Positions 1 through 13,700 of a stretch of 64,000 nt of DNA are shown one piece after another (within the stretch, counting starts at the first letter, position 1; each line of letters opens with the position of its first letter). The notes below the pieces were generated by a model. The model had not been told where the DNA came from and made no database searches. It was given only the letters and a program-made list of their open reading frames with translations. The stretch is taken from positions 1,156,481-1,220,480 of the forward strand of contig VFFE01007767.1 of NCBI GenBank assembly GCA_008921705.1, in the 5' to 3' direction. The position numbers were made by a program, and so were the translations under genes. This DNA is from Burhinus oedicnemus (taxonomy: Eukaryota > Chordata > Aves > Charadriiformes > Burhinidae).

Positions 1-3000
1 TAAACTTTACATATAGATAATTATTTGCCTAAATAAGAGATCATTACAAATTAATAGATTCAATTTCTGATGCACATTAGGAAAAAAAAGAGGATGATTC
101 ATTTGCTTTAAACTAGAAGACAGGAGAGTTACTGACAAACTAAAAATTGGAATTGATGATTTCCTCTTGTTCCTAAGGTATCAGAGCACAGGAAGAAATC
201 AAGGAATTTTTCCCAGACTTAAACATTTGAAAGACTGGAATTGCATTGCTGAAACATTTGCTGTTCATCCCCACTGCTTCCGCTCTATAACACAGTGAAT
301 GAGCCCACCATTAAATGTTTAAGACAGAAATACTTCATCTTTTTTTTTTCTTCTTTTTAGCTAACTAGGATTATTCTGATTGAAACCCCATGTACCTCCC
401 TAACAGTAAAAGTTCTGTTCAGATGTCTTGAGCTTCTGCCATCTCCTCCAGATTTTCTGCACGGCTTGAGTGGTGGGCTGTATATCCAAACCATGTACAA
501 CAATATTTCTTACAGATGTCAAACATATGCAGTGGGAAAATGAACTGTACAGCAGGCTTAGTGACTGTGTAAAAGTGACTTTGTGTAAAAGTGACTTTTC
601 TGTTAGAGGAATTCCCTTTTTACAAGGAACAGAAAGGGCTGGTAAAGGCATTGGAGCTACAGAAAAAAGTACCGTTCCTTGCTGTCACATTTCGGCTGTG
701 TTCAGGGATCAGGAGTGTCTGTGCACAGTCGTTGAAAAGAATCATAACGGCATCAAAGAATTACCTAATTCCATCAGAAATTTCTTAGTACAACAAAATA
801 CTCTTGCGAGCCTGATTTTTGGTTAACCACTCAGGTCAAATACAGGAGTAACTCTTTTTTTAGCTCTTGTCTTATTAGATGTCAAAATATGTTACCAGAT
901 TGCTCCCTTTGACCACAAGTACGGGCTTTTTTCTTTCCTTCCTTTGGTGGTAAACAGGCGTCATTACATTTATTCACATTCACGTGAGATGAGGGTAAGT
1001 CTGGAAGCAGGTGGCTGGGGAGGCAAGGCATGCTTCCAGATCTGATGGCTGCAAAGTTCATGGCCTCGTGTCCTTCTTGAGATGTGGGAACCGTGACCTT
1101 GGCCAGGCGCTCCTCTGAAGTCTGGTGCTTGTTGGAACAACCAGTCAGAGCATAACTCCAAAAGGAAAGGACAACCAGCACCATACAAGCTTTTAAGAGT
1201 GACTGCAGCAACTTTGAACCAAAACTCGTGGTTTAAGAGGTGGAGCAGAGCAGAGCAAATTAGTGTGATGTGTTTCCATGAGTAGATAAAGGTATTGCTA
1301 ATGTTTTTTCCATAGATTCTGAGTGACGGTAGCTTGGTCTTTCTGTCTTTGAACCTTGTGTGTGGTCCAGCTTTTGTTGGCCGTTCAGGCTAATCCTCAG
1401 TTTTCTACACACACCTTAGAATGTATCATGAATTATGTGCCCTGCTTTATAAGGGTCTCTTCTTCCTCCGATTTTGGCCCTTCCTCACTTTGTAATAAAA
1501 AAGGGGTCTGTATTCAGCCTTATAGCTAACTACTATGTTTCCAAACTGTGTACAACCTTTACACCGTACAATGGAATTCCCCTGCAAATTCCTGGTCCAT
1601 TAGTATTTTTTAAATAATCCATTCAAAGCGACAGAGAAACATTATTTTTGCAATATAATATAATTTGTATGTATACATGTGGACCCTATGGCATGTCTTT
1701 TGTGTGCTAATGCCAAGACTGTAGCTCAACCGCGGTCTTAGTCTTACACGAGAGCAAATGGACAATTAAGTGCTACATACTTGTGTATTTCTCTAATAAG
1801 TGATTGCCTACAGTATATGACTGACACCTATTTCATTCATACTGATGCGTAATTAATATCCTACTGCCTGTTTATACCGAAAGCTTGTCTGCTGAAGATT
1901 CATTTTAGAAGAGTCCACTGAAAATGTGGCATTTACCCTGATAGATTGGGCAGGAAGGCAGTGCTGCTGGCACCTCCGCTTCTGCCCTCAGTGTCTCAAT
2001 TCTCATTCAGCCAAGGAACAGAAACAAAACCTTCATCGTGAGACCCTGCACAATCGCACCTAATCAAGATGACACAACTCCCAAGCGCGGATTATGGAAT
2101 ACTTACAGAGAATTCTCAAGTCACTTCATAGCGATTACACGAGTTACACAAATACAGGGGAAAATGAGAAATTTATCAACATGTTTGGAAAAAAATGGAG
2201 CAGCTCCCATGAGTGCAATGAAAAGGCCAGATCAAAGCAGCAGCTCATGAGCCAGAGCTGGCTGCCAGGACTGTGTCAGCTGGCATATTACCTCCCCGAG
2301 CACCTCCACATGCCCAAACACTTACTCTGTAAACTGTCAGCCCACCTGTGTCGGAGGAGAACCCTGCTCTGATGGAGCTCCAGAGATCGGCTTACAGAGG
2401 TGCCCCAAAGCTGACATTTGGCTCACAGCACTGAAAAGGCTAAGCCAGCCTAGGCTGGATTTTTATAAATGACTGGCTTGCTTTCTGCACCTCTTTGTCA
2501 CCTCCAAATCAAGAATTACTGTAATCTTTAAAGATTATTTATTATTAGTGCAACCAGAACTCCTGTTTAGAGACCACAACCACCTGGCGCTAACACAGAA
2601 CAAAAGGCACTCCCGACTCCAAAAGTTTATGAGCTAAGCATATTCCCTGGAAACGTTCTTCTAATTGAATGAGTATCAACAAGCTGACTTGCCTTTCTCC
2701 ATGTAAACCCCATGTTCCAAAAAGAAGAAAAAGGGACCCATAAATGATCTGTATTTTACTGTCTGTCAGTGGTGGAATTCTGCAACCTGCAGTGCAGCAG
2801 AGAGCAGAGTCAAGATCTGCTGCAAGAGCGTTGTTCTTATGGCAGAACTAGGAAATACTAAAAATGCACAACCTGGCCAACATTTTTTGCATATTTACGC
2901 TCTTCAGATCTTTATTTCTCTGAGGTGGCAAAGGACATATGGTGAATCGACATAAAATTTAGCTCTTTATGTGCAAACCATTCATTTTTTATTTCCTTTT

Positions 3001-3150
3001 GCCAATTTAGTTGGAGCAGCATATTTTGTATAGTCACAGCTGATAGCAAGTGAGTCAGTTTGGTCTCATGCTTGTAAATCTGTCAGAATCTCACTAAGAG
3101 TTATATATTTTACCCCAGCATTATGCTTGGACAAATAACGGTTAAGCATT
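1..3150. other. Intergenic DNA, no gene recognised
   Basis: AT-rich non-coding sequence. Open frames are up to about 120 codons, unrelated to any family I recognise and overlapping on both strands. Apart from the 16-bp duplication I see no repeat or RNA gene. Confidence 0.6.
567..598. repeat. Tandem duplication, 16 bp x 2
   Basis: GTGTAAAAGTGACTTT occurs twice head to tail (567-582 and 583-598) without a mismatch. A small recent duplication; nothing suggests function. Confidence 0.9.
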
Positions 3151-3151
3151 T

Positions 3152-3328
3152 TATTCTTCCCAGTCTCTTTTCCTCTCTCCTCTGACCCCATCCCCACTCT
3201 ACTAGCTACTGCAGTCTACAGTGAGCTGCTCTTCCCTTCTCTTCTCTACTTAGTCCTGACATCCTCTTCTATTGAGTCTTCTTTCGCAGTTTCTCTCTCT
3301 TGTGAGGTGCCCTTCTCACTCTCCTTAA
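3152..3328. repeat. Pyrimidine-rich tract
   Basis: The plus strand is dominated by C and T with many CTCT and TTCC runs. Low-complexity sequence without a clean repeat unit. Confidence 0.6.
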
Positions 3329-3329
3329 A

Positions 3330-5755
3330 AGCATGAGAGTTCTTAGACTGCAACTGAGTTGATAGAGACGCTTTCATAACTTGCTATCAATAGGAAATAT
3401 ACCTTTGCTTTTTGGATTCTAACGAGATACAGGTAAATAAGTTATTTGCACTATTTTATCTTAGGGCTCAGGCTTTTGTGAAGTTTTCATTTCCTAACAA
3501 TTGTTCTTTGAGTATGCTATAAACAGAAAGCTATTACTTTGGGACTGTGACATTATCTGTACATCAGTAGACTATATGACTCCAGCACCAAACAATAGAG
3601 ACTGTGGTGGTAGTGTTAAGTTAAAATAAGTTGCAAACAAGACTGATAGCTTTCAAATATATGTCTGGTCTTATATTTTTGTCCTGTTGTCCAATGGCTG
3701 ATAGCACTGAAGAAAACAGGAATATTCCATGAAATTGTATGAATTTATTTCCATCCTTCAGCTGGATACACTAACACCTCCTATTGCAAACACTTCACAT
3801 TCAACTTTTGCCAGAAATAATGCTTAGGCTTATGTACAGGTCTTAAATTTGATTGTAGATAAAGTTATAAAGCAAAAAAGTTGTTCAAATGGAAAAAGAA
3901 TTTTAACTTTGAAGAGAGCTCTCTATGACTCTAAGTATGTCTTAAGTTTCTGTGTTTTATCTGAAATTCAGCTGCATCTCAAGTTCTAAAGGAGCAAAAT
4001 TGTCCCCATAGCCAAATGAATATTCAGTTATTTGTTTTCTTCATACAGTAATTCCATGACCATGACTAGGAAAGTGGTACTGAAAGGCTCCTCAGCTGTA
4101 GCTCTGGCAATGCAATTGAGTACAGAACAGATGTGATCCCAGGGATGCCCTCAGAAAGAACTGCCGCTGACCTAGCATATCTTCTCCATAGTCTGCGTCA
4201 AGGGAGCAAGAACTCTCCCATCCTAGCCAGGAAAATAAGCAAGATAATCAATACAGAAAATATCTGTATTATCTGTATTATATGTCTATATTTTCAGCTT
4301 CCAACATGCCAATGTATACTGGCAACTGAGAACAGCATCAGAAGTTAACATGGTGGAAGCTGAACGTCATCTTTTGAACTGGAGGTCATTACCATGACAG
4401 AGAGAGAACTGATAGGTAACTACATCTAGTAAAAGCTCGTGGTTTGAATGTTTTGCTAAAATGCTCAGGTACTGAATAGTTAAAGCAAATGCAGCTGTCA
4501 TAATTAAATTTCAGATTTTAGCATTCTGCTGAGATGAAAGGTCTCTATTTTCACACCATCTGCAGGCTTAGGAGGGCAATGCAGCAACTCTCTACTGTCT
4601 GCCGGTGTTTTGACGGTTTCCCTCCCAAGAGCATGGAGATAACATCCAGCTCTCTGTAGCTGCACCACGAATGACAACAGAACTGTCACAAAGCTTGGTT
4701 GAAACCTGTTGAATGTTCGTCGGTGAAAAGCAGCCAGTGAGTGACTGTGACAGGCATCATGCTGGTAGGCAGAGAAAAATACCTGAGAAGTTTGCTACCA
4801 TACGTCAGGCTCCTCAGATTAACATGCTGCCATCAGCCACCAGGCTGCAGCTAGCAGTGCTCCTTGGGTCCTTCTTGAAGCTGTACCAGGAATGGATTAA
4901 AGCACGGAGAAAGAAAGTGATAATTAAGGGAACCTCAATTCCTTCGTGAGCCTCGATCGCTTCTATTATAGTGCTGGAGCTGCTTGTGATGCGGTAGCAG
5001 GAACGAGTGTTACCTGCTATCATCTCTTTCTCTCCAAGAAAAACTGTCTGTGCCTCATGCCCCTATATGCGATGATGCTTATGATAGGGCTGATGCTCCG
5101 CTACTGGGGAAACCCCACCGTGGCCAGCGTGGAGCTAAGGGTCAGGGCTGGGCTCCCTGGGAGGAGAGGGAGAGACATGTTGCTTGTGATAGGTAGGTTA
5201 CAGAGTGTGCGGACAGAAACAGTGGCCATGGTATAATAGCCCAAATTGAGCAAACGGGACTACAAACTACAGGGTTTTTTCTCAAATGAGAGTTCAAAAG
5301 ATGAAGCAAAGTTGTGCAGCACAATTGGATTCTGCAGTCAGAGTCCCTGAATACTTAGGAAATGCTTAATATCATCCCCGCCTAACAAAACTCCCGAGTG
5401 ACAACAAAGGAATCACTTGCCCACCGGTAAGGAAAGGTTTCTCCACTGTGTATGATCCTCCTCTCAAGCAGAGACACATAAACTGCATCACAGTACGTGC
5501 AAGGAGGTTCCCAGCAAACGGCGTCATTTACAGGAGGCAAAGTCCCTCTCTCCTGTCAGGCTGTGCACTACTGACCGGGGCTCGGCCGTTGCCATGCAGC
5601 TGGCACTTGTTCAAACCTTTCTAATGAGACGGGAGAGGCAGAGCAAATCTATGAAATAAAAATTATGGCAATTTTATCCCGTAGCTTTTCAGAGTACCTT
5701 GCACTGTAATATCAGCACGCACATCCTGTGCTCACAGTCTCTGATTTAAAGCTCC
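3330..5755. other. Intergenic DNA, no gene recognised
   Basis: Mixed composition, somewhat more GC and CpG around 4.9-5.6 kb, but no frame with recognisable similarity, no repeat and no RNA gene. Confidence 0.55.
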
Positions 5756-5756
5756 C

Positions 5757-5915
5757 TTGGCCAGAAGACTCCCTCCAGCCCTGACCTTCTTTCTTTCTCC
5801 TCTCCAAGCTCTTTTTTCTCTCTCGGTCCAATTCAAGGACCCATCCCTCAGTGTTTGTCATCAGGCTCCATCCTGTATCCCTCTGTGCCTTCAGGGTGTC
5901 TTCTTTTTTCTCTGT
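5757..5915. repeat. Pyrimidine-rich tract
   Basis: Runs of CTTTCTTTCTCCTCTCC and CTCTCTC type on the plus strand. Small open frames here are compositional. Confidence 0.55.
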
Positions 5916-5919
5916 TCCA

Positions 5920-8900
5920 ATAGCTCCAAGGTCATTCATTGCTCCTAAGGGAACCTGGCTTTTTCTTCAGTCCCCAGACATCAGACATCTCCGGACCCCT
6001 CTGTCTATTCCTCTGTCTATCTTCCTTCATGGTTCTCTCTTTCAATTTGCAAAACCTTCACTCTATCAAGTTTTAAGCAACAATATTTCAAGGGAATGGA
6101 CAGGAAATTCCCATGCCCATAATTAAATTTCACATGTAGGGCTGTGTGTGCCTTAGTGCCCGCACTGACAAATACTTCTCATAATGAGCCACAGCTAGTA
6201 CAAATCAAGTGACACAAAACCTGAAACGATTGGAAAGAAAAGAATGTGACTCAAATACGTAGGACCTTTCTTTTAGCACAGAGAGCTTTTCATTGTTAAA
6301 AATATGCTTGAATACAGCATTCAAAACCTGAACAAACTGATTAACCAGGGACCAAGTCAGTAAAGGAGCGGCGGCGCTCTGTGTTATCATGTGAGAGGCC
6401 CCGGTTTGGGAATGACAGAGGCTGATGATAAATGGCTGCATCATGGCCACGATGCCACAAGTCTCTGTGGAACAATACTGGCTGCGCTGCCCTGACTTGA
6501 CAGCTGCACTCAAATCTCTGCAAACAAGAATTACTCCAGAAGGCCGTTTGCTCTTCTTCTGTTGAAAAAGTTGCCTGGGGAATACACACGGTCACTGGCT
6601 GTGCGGATACACTGAAGGGATCTCTGGTGCACGGCTTCACTGTATGTTCCTGCTTAAGGACATCTCTACCAAGGAATGGGCACAGAGACATTACTTTGCC
6701 ACTGGAAAACGTGTCTACCAGGTGATTTAGAAAGCAGCCAATGTGGTTGTGCCAGCAAAGGCAACACGTTTCCTAACACCTCCCCTTAAGAAAAGGAAAG
6801 GTCATGATGATCAGCTACAGTGTTGGAAGTGAAAGGGCAAAATATTATTCAGACCAATTAAGTTTTCCATTTTATATTCCCCTGAGTAATATTTTGTGTC
6901 TGAATTCTTTGAGAGCGCAGACAAGAGAAGGAGACAGAGTAAGTGCTTGAAGTCCACAGCCATCCATGTGCCATACCATCTGTACCTTTCATGAAATCCA
7001 ATGTATGGAGCTGGCTAGAAACAATGCCTTGTTTAAAAAAATAATAATCGTGTTACAAAAGTTTCTGTTTTCAAGTTTTAAGAAATTTTCTCTTCCCCCC
7101 CCCTTGTTTAAATAAAATAAAATTATTTTGTAAAAGAAAAAGAATTTTAGATGAGTCCTGGACCCTCCAGTGTCTCAGCAGAGGGGTGTTGTGGAACCAA
7201 CCACTGGCTTTGGTCCCTTTACAGAGTAACACGCTTGGGACCAGCTCTCTGTCCCAGCCCCTGTATTATCAAATGACAGCCTCAACTACACCTTAATAAG
7301 AACATATTTTCCACTCTTTTAAGTTCTTTAAGTTGCATCTTGAGAAGTACATGGCGCCTTATATAGGGATTAAATTGGTGGTTTTAGACATAGCCATTGA
7401 TTAAGGTGGGCATTTATGACCTTCTTACTGGCAGGAGCCAATCTGTGGGAAAGCAATCTGCAACACGAGCCCTACAGACAAGGCAAGGTACGATGCTGTG
7501 AACCAAACCCTATTCTGTTGTTGTGTTATTCAAGGAGCCCCATCAAATTATTGCCCTTATTTACACCCTAATAAAATGTAGAGGTCTTATTCAGGTTTCA
7601 GGTTCCATGGTGCCTGATTCCCTCCACACACACACACAATGAAACACTGCTCTAAAGCCGATGGTAAAATGAAAACAGTTGGGAGAATTTAACAGAATTC
7701 GTAATGAATTCTTTTCAGGCATATGCTTGTTTTAAATGTTTTCTCATAGCTGCTAGTATAGCAGAAAAAAAGACATGAAACCAAAAAGGAATTTCATTGT
7801 CTTTAAGTAAACAACGTGACATAAATCCAATTTTGATAATTCCGGATTACAGTGATGGTGGTAGCACTGGTCCCATCCCAGACTGCCTCTCCCAGTCCTA
7901 AGGTGGGGACAAGACACGTCCTTCCTCCAACAAAACAGGATGGAGGATGGATGTCCCAACTACGACACTGGCCCTGCGTTCCTTGAGGTTTTACACATAT
8001 GGCAACACTTTGTACAGGTGCTTGTAAACATGATACAATTTATTACTGTTTCTCCTTCCCAGTAAAACAGAATCAGAACTCTCATTTTCAGACAAAATTC
8101 CTTCTTTCCTAACAGCTGTGACACTTAAAAAATTTAACTGTAATCTTTTTTTTCTTCTGATTTCCAGAACTGAAATGACCCCCAAAAGTAAAGACATGCA
8201 GTCCTTTTTTCATACACTTATGTTTATGTATATAGGTAAGCATCTGGTTTTGCTAAAGAATGTACAAGGAATCTCCTATGTTGAATAGCAGCTTTCTCTT
8301 AACAAAGCAGCAAAGACTTCTCCCAAAAATCTTATAGGCATTGGAGTTATATACTTGATTGATAATTAAACAACATCATTTTATAAAGTTTACAACCTTC
8401 ATGAAAAATAAGCAGCGATATAAATCTTATTAAAAAACCAAATATCACAAACACAGTTAATGCCTTTTTCAGGCATCATGGGAAAAAAAAATAAGCAGTC
8501 CTCACTTTTTTTTCCTTTTCCGTGTTATTTTAAATGATTAATGATAAATCTTTATCTACAATTAATGTTGACTTAATAGGCAAGTTACAAAAATATATTC
8601 AGGGATTTAGTTTGATTTTGGAATATGAAGAAAAATTTAAGGAAAGCATGGGAAAAATATTTCAAAATATGAGGGAGTGGGCCAGACAGTGGTAGCTCCA
8701 GGGTCCACATTGCACCCTGTGGTTGATCCAGCTCTCCAACAGTATCCCAAGAGGTCTTGCATCTTTGCACGGTGTGACGCATCCTCCAGCCACTTTAGAA
8801 TTTAATTGATACACCATGAATGGATGATGAGATACAAGAGAGAGGTTATTGAGACTGTTACCAAGAAAGAAGGCTAGCAAGCCAAAGAGCCACATTCAGA

Positions 8901-10730
8901 TTGTCTGCCCTTGTGTCAGGTCTGACCGGCACGGTGCAGAGCAGGAACTTAGACAGCAAAGGACCCCAGAGTCTTGGTCCCCAGACCTAGGAGCCGCACT
9001 TCTATCTGGGCACTGCTGCCAGGTGGCCCAGCAGCAACAGAAAGCCATAGCATAGCAGCATGGCTTTTTCTGCCTCCTGCAGAAGGAGAGGAGCTGGAGT
9101 AAATTTTAAAAATTAAATCCAAAGTATATAAAGGTCTAGGGTTCAAATGTCAAAGCTGTTCAGCATATATGTTCCTCCTATGCTGACCTGCACTGTACCT
9201 TCAGCCACAGATCCACCAAATTCTCATTCATGGATTTGAGACAAGGGCTCCACACAGCCTGAAGCCAGGCTCCATCTCAGGTTTATTGGTAAGCAAGAGA
9301 GGTAAAGGTTCAGAGAAGGCTCAGACCATCACCCGTACTTAACAGAAACCACTCCTGGCACCACCTGAAGGGAATGCTGGCACAGTGTGGAAACCCAGTT
9401 TCTGTGAATGTCTTGATTTGGGTTCTCTCACTGGAAGAGTAAAAGAGAAGGCCATGACCATCTCTGGTTATGAGATGCTCTATATTGCCGTTAGTAGCTT
9501 CTGGCAGACGAGCACCACACAGGTACAGCGTTCAGAAGCTAGGGATGGCTTCCAGAGCTGGACAACCCTGCTTCACTCCACTGCATGCTGTTTACACACC
9601 AGAGGAATATAGCTTATTGGAGAGCATCTCATACTCCGTCTTTGATAACCCTGAAGCAGCTGGAGAACATTTCCACTTTGCAGGCACTATAGGTTGCCCG
9701 AGGTTGATCCACAAGTAAAAAAATAGTATGCAAGATGCTACTGAATAAAAATAGCCCTGACTAGGATCAAAATACAACCACACACTGGGCAACCACTAGC
9801 ACCAGATTCACCACATGCAATAGATGACATGGCTCCACATGCGAAATGACTCCAAATACACTCAGAATGTGTTTCCTCATGAGGTGGGAGCCTGCAAGGA
9901 TGGCATTGCAGACCTCGGCCACCAATGTATTAATGATGGAGTTATTTTAAACTGGTTGTCCATCACTGATCTTGAATATTTTCCTATTTGGAACATTCCT
10001 TGATTGAAACAGTGTATGAGAAAACTTGTGTCTATCAAAACATAAAAACCAGTAAGCAAATTTAATTGCTTCTACAGCCTTGTATGCTAGGCATGTGCAT
10101 CTTAATACAGCCGGGTATGAAACCTACATCAGATGGTGTAAGAGGAGAGTATAGAACTGACTGGGAGTGCAGATTGCTATACCTCAACAGATTTTACTGC
10201 CTTCTCAGGAATAAAATATTAGCAATATGCTCTACAAGTACCTGAGCAGCTATCCCAGCAGACACGATTTGCGAGCAATAGACCTGCAGGAGAGTGCAGC
10301 AAATGAGCTAAAGCTTTCTGGTTTTGATGCAGAACAATACCTCGACATTCACGGTCTTTTCTGTATTCTGCCTGTCCAAGGAAATAAGCCAGTCCCTTAG
10401 ACAGCTCTTCGGACCGTGAGTTTCCTATGCAGTGACCTTGCCATCCTAAGTTTATGAGGAGAACCTAGTTTCTCAAGAATATGACTGGGAACCAGCTAAG
10501 TAAACAAACAAAAACATAATACATTGCTGCCTGAAAATATGCTACAGTTAATGCTAGCACAGGACAATTCTTACATACAGCAAATATTTTAGGACTGATT
10601 CTGATTACTTCCACTTGCTGCAGCAGTTGTATCCTCCTGGCATTGCATCACCCTGCTGTTGGAATATTACCGGCAGTGGAAGCCTGCATTGGAGCTTTAT
10701 TCCCTTTCTCTGGGCCAGTCCTTTCACCTT
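5920..10730. other. Intergenic DNA with minor simple repeats
   Basis: No gene recognised. It contains a C9 run at 7095-7103 and a (CA)7 at 7625-7638. Frames are short and unrelated to known proteins. Confidence 0.55.
7625..7638. repeat. (CA)7 dinucleotide repeat
   Basis: Seven CA units in a row; short microsatellite. Confidence 0.9.
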
Positions 10731-10754
10731 TCTTTTTTTTTTTTTTTCTTTTTT
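10730..10754. repeat. T-rich tract
   Basis: T run of 15 (10733-10747) with flanking T blocks broken by single C residues. Confidence 0.9.
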
Positions 10755-13700
10755 CACTCTGAAGGTTATTTATGCAAGTGTGACATGCAGTTACAGTAAA
10801 GTTCCTTGCAATGAATGGAGTGCAGGGCAGTGGTAAATTCCATTCCAAAATCATTTTGAATTCTAAAGGCTCCATTTAAGGGATAATGATGGGAGCAAAG
10901 GGCATTTCTCCAGGATTAATCACTGGCTGGGTGAGATGATAGCCCAAGGCAAAGCCACGGGCCATTAACCCCTGCAGGTCACCTTATCCCTACAGGAAAT
11001 GCAGTGGGTCAAGTTCACTGTTGCTATTATAAACTCTTATTGGAGAAAGAGGTTACACTTCTCTGTTTATATATGTCTTCCATTCCCATGTTTGTAATGA
11101 TAGTGGATAGCTTTTGGCAATGCCTCTATATTGTACCATGGAGAGATGTAAAAACAAGTGCTATTGTTACATTTGATGCCAAAGACACAAGCAGATTTTT
11201 AATGTTTACAGGGAAACATTTAAGATTCTTGGTAAAAGAATAAAAAATGAAATGACAGAAAAATACCACATGAAAAAGACCCAAGGAAATTACATTAGAA
11301 AGACAGACCCTCTCTTTAGCTGGTGTAAATCACCACATCTTCTCTAAAGCCAAAGGAGCAACATGAATCCACACCAGCTGAAGAACTCAGCCAGAAGTTG
11401 AGGTTGAAGAACATGGAAGTATACATTTTAGGCTTGTATCATATGCCATCACATAGGGAACATCACATAAAGCAGCAGTTTGACAAAAACACTGCTAAAT
11501 GGGGTTTCTGTGCTCATGAAAACAATGTTTTAAAGTGGTACCCAAATCCTCTATTATTTAAGTAGCTCCCAGTCCTACAAACTTTAGTCACGTCCAATAG
11601 TTTCTAGTTAGGACACCAGTCAAAGGTTTTCCAGGCAACCCGTTGCGAGGGGAAAAGCTACCAGTGTAGCTATGTGGGGCGGAGCAGCAGGAAATTTGCG
11701 TAGTGTGAAGGTTTTCTTGTGCTGACATGAACCGTAGCCCCAGAGTTCAAACTTGGATCCAGAACGAGACCATGCAAAAGCTTCAGGGTATACAAATTTG
11801 AAGATCCTCCTGAACAAGAAGAAAGGGAGAACAGTGAAGGTCAAATTGGAGCTGGCTTTGTGTGCTTCATGCCTGCCTTCTGAGCCTCTCTTGAAACGTA
11901 TAAAAGAATTTCAACTTTCATTAAAGAGCAAACAGTCCTTAGCCCCCTGCTAGAGAAGTACAGCGAGGACAGGAGCAGTTCTTCATTTTCACTGCTTGCG
12001 GTGGCTGCTCCCTTCCCTTGGGGCTGCAGTGAGTCCCTGTGCCCATTTGGGATGCACAGCCTGAAACTCTCGCTCTACCTCCAGCCTCTCTTTCCAGAGG
12101 TGGAGCAGGGATCACTGGTTTTATGATGCCCCTGCAGTTAGCAGCAGTAATCCCTTCTATAAAATTGTTTCCTGATTAAGGACTTGCACAGGAACAGCCG
12201 ATTTAGGCTACTTCTCCACGGACTGAAGGGAGTGCAAACACTCTTAGCTCCCATCTACAGGACAAATCTGTTTTGGGGCATTTAACCCCTTCATTCTGAA
12301 GGTGTGTTGAAGTTCAGCAAAGAAGTAAAGATCCACTGAGCCACAGAAAGTGGCGGAGAGCGCATGTCCATACCTAGCAGTGGAGGTGACACCTGAGACA
12401 GGGAGCCCTCTAGTCCAGCGGCTGGTCCTGCAGCAATTCCTACATTTATCCACTTACGATCATACGTACAATGCATAAGCAGCCTTGTAGCAGCCAGGAT
12501 GTTACACTCTCCCTGAAGTAAAAAGAAATTTCACTGCAGTATGGAACTGTGGAGTTTTCCTCATTAATACGCCTTTCTCGCAAAGACTCTTCTGATGTCT
12601 GTCTTCCCTGGGGAAAGGCGCGTAAATCAGCAGAGCTGCTGATGGCGGGCCGCAGGTCCCACACACACCAAGGAAGCTCCTTCCTGACCACAGTCAAGTG
12701 CTTTGCTTCTGGAGAGAGGGCAAATTTCACATGGAGCCCCATCCCTCACCCTCCTGATTTATGAGTGTAGGTGGCTCCCAGACCATCACATGGGTTTGTT
12801 TTTATCCCATTTGGAGGTGCCTGCCTCTCCTCACGTGTTGTATACAGTGTCCAGACAGCTAACACGCAGTTCTGATTTCCCTAAAGAGTTTTAAAGTTGC
12901 ACAGGAAAACACACTTCCATCATTTCCTCATTTCAGAATACTACACTTCGCAGTTTTAATGTTCTTTTAATGAAGTTTTTAGGTGTAATGCAAACACACA
13001 AACATTTTAAACATATGGTAATAAACTGCAAAGTAAATATAATTACAGTAGCTCTCACCAAATTGAAAGCTTTTTATTTTACTGTTAATTGACTAAAAGG
13101 ATTTGCAAATGCTGACAAGAAAACTTTGGCATCAATACCTAATAAAATACAGCAATAAGATACTAATCATCGTATGGGATCAAGTAGCTAGGTTTTAGAT
13201 CATATGATATATGATCAAGTGTACAACTGCTGATGCCAATTGCTCTCTAATTAAAACCTAAACCAACATTAAAATACCATAAAGGGTCTGGGTTAGACCA
13301 GAAAGGAAAGCCGTTATCCATCCTCTTTCTTTACACATTATTCTGAGGAAAGACCCAGTATGTGAGTGAAAAACAATTGTTTCTCACGGCCCTGACCCCT
13401 GTGAAGATGGAGACCAGTGTAAGGCAGACTTCAAAAGGAAAACGCTGGCAATCTCCTTAACAGGGCCAGCCAGGAGGAGCAGCGTAAGGCTGCCTGCTAC
13501 CTGTGGGTGCTGGAGCGGGCACCGGGAGTTTTCCACCACAAGCATGGGAGTTGTCCTCCCATGGGGAATGCACAGTCATTTCATAGCACCAACCCCTCCA
13601 AAGCAGGGAGAAATGAAGTAACTGAGGTGACAGATGTGATCCCTCCTCCTTCTCTCACCTTCCCATTTGCTTAGGGAGACCAAGGGAAAATTCTTGCAGA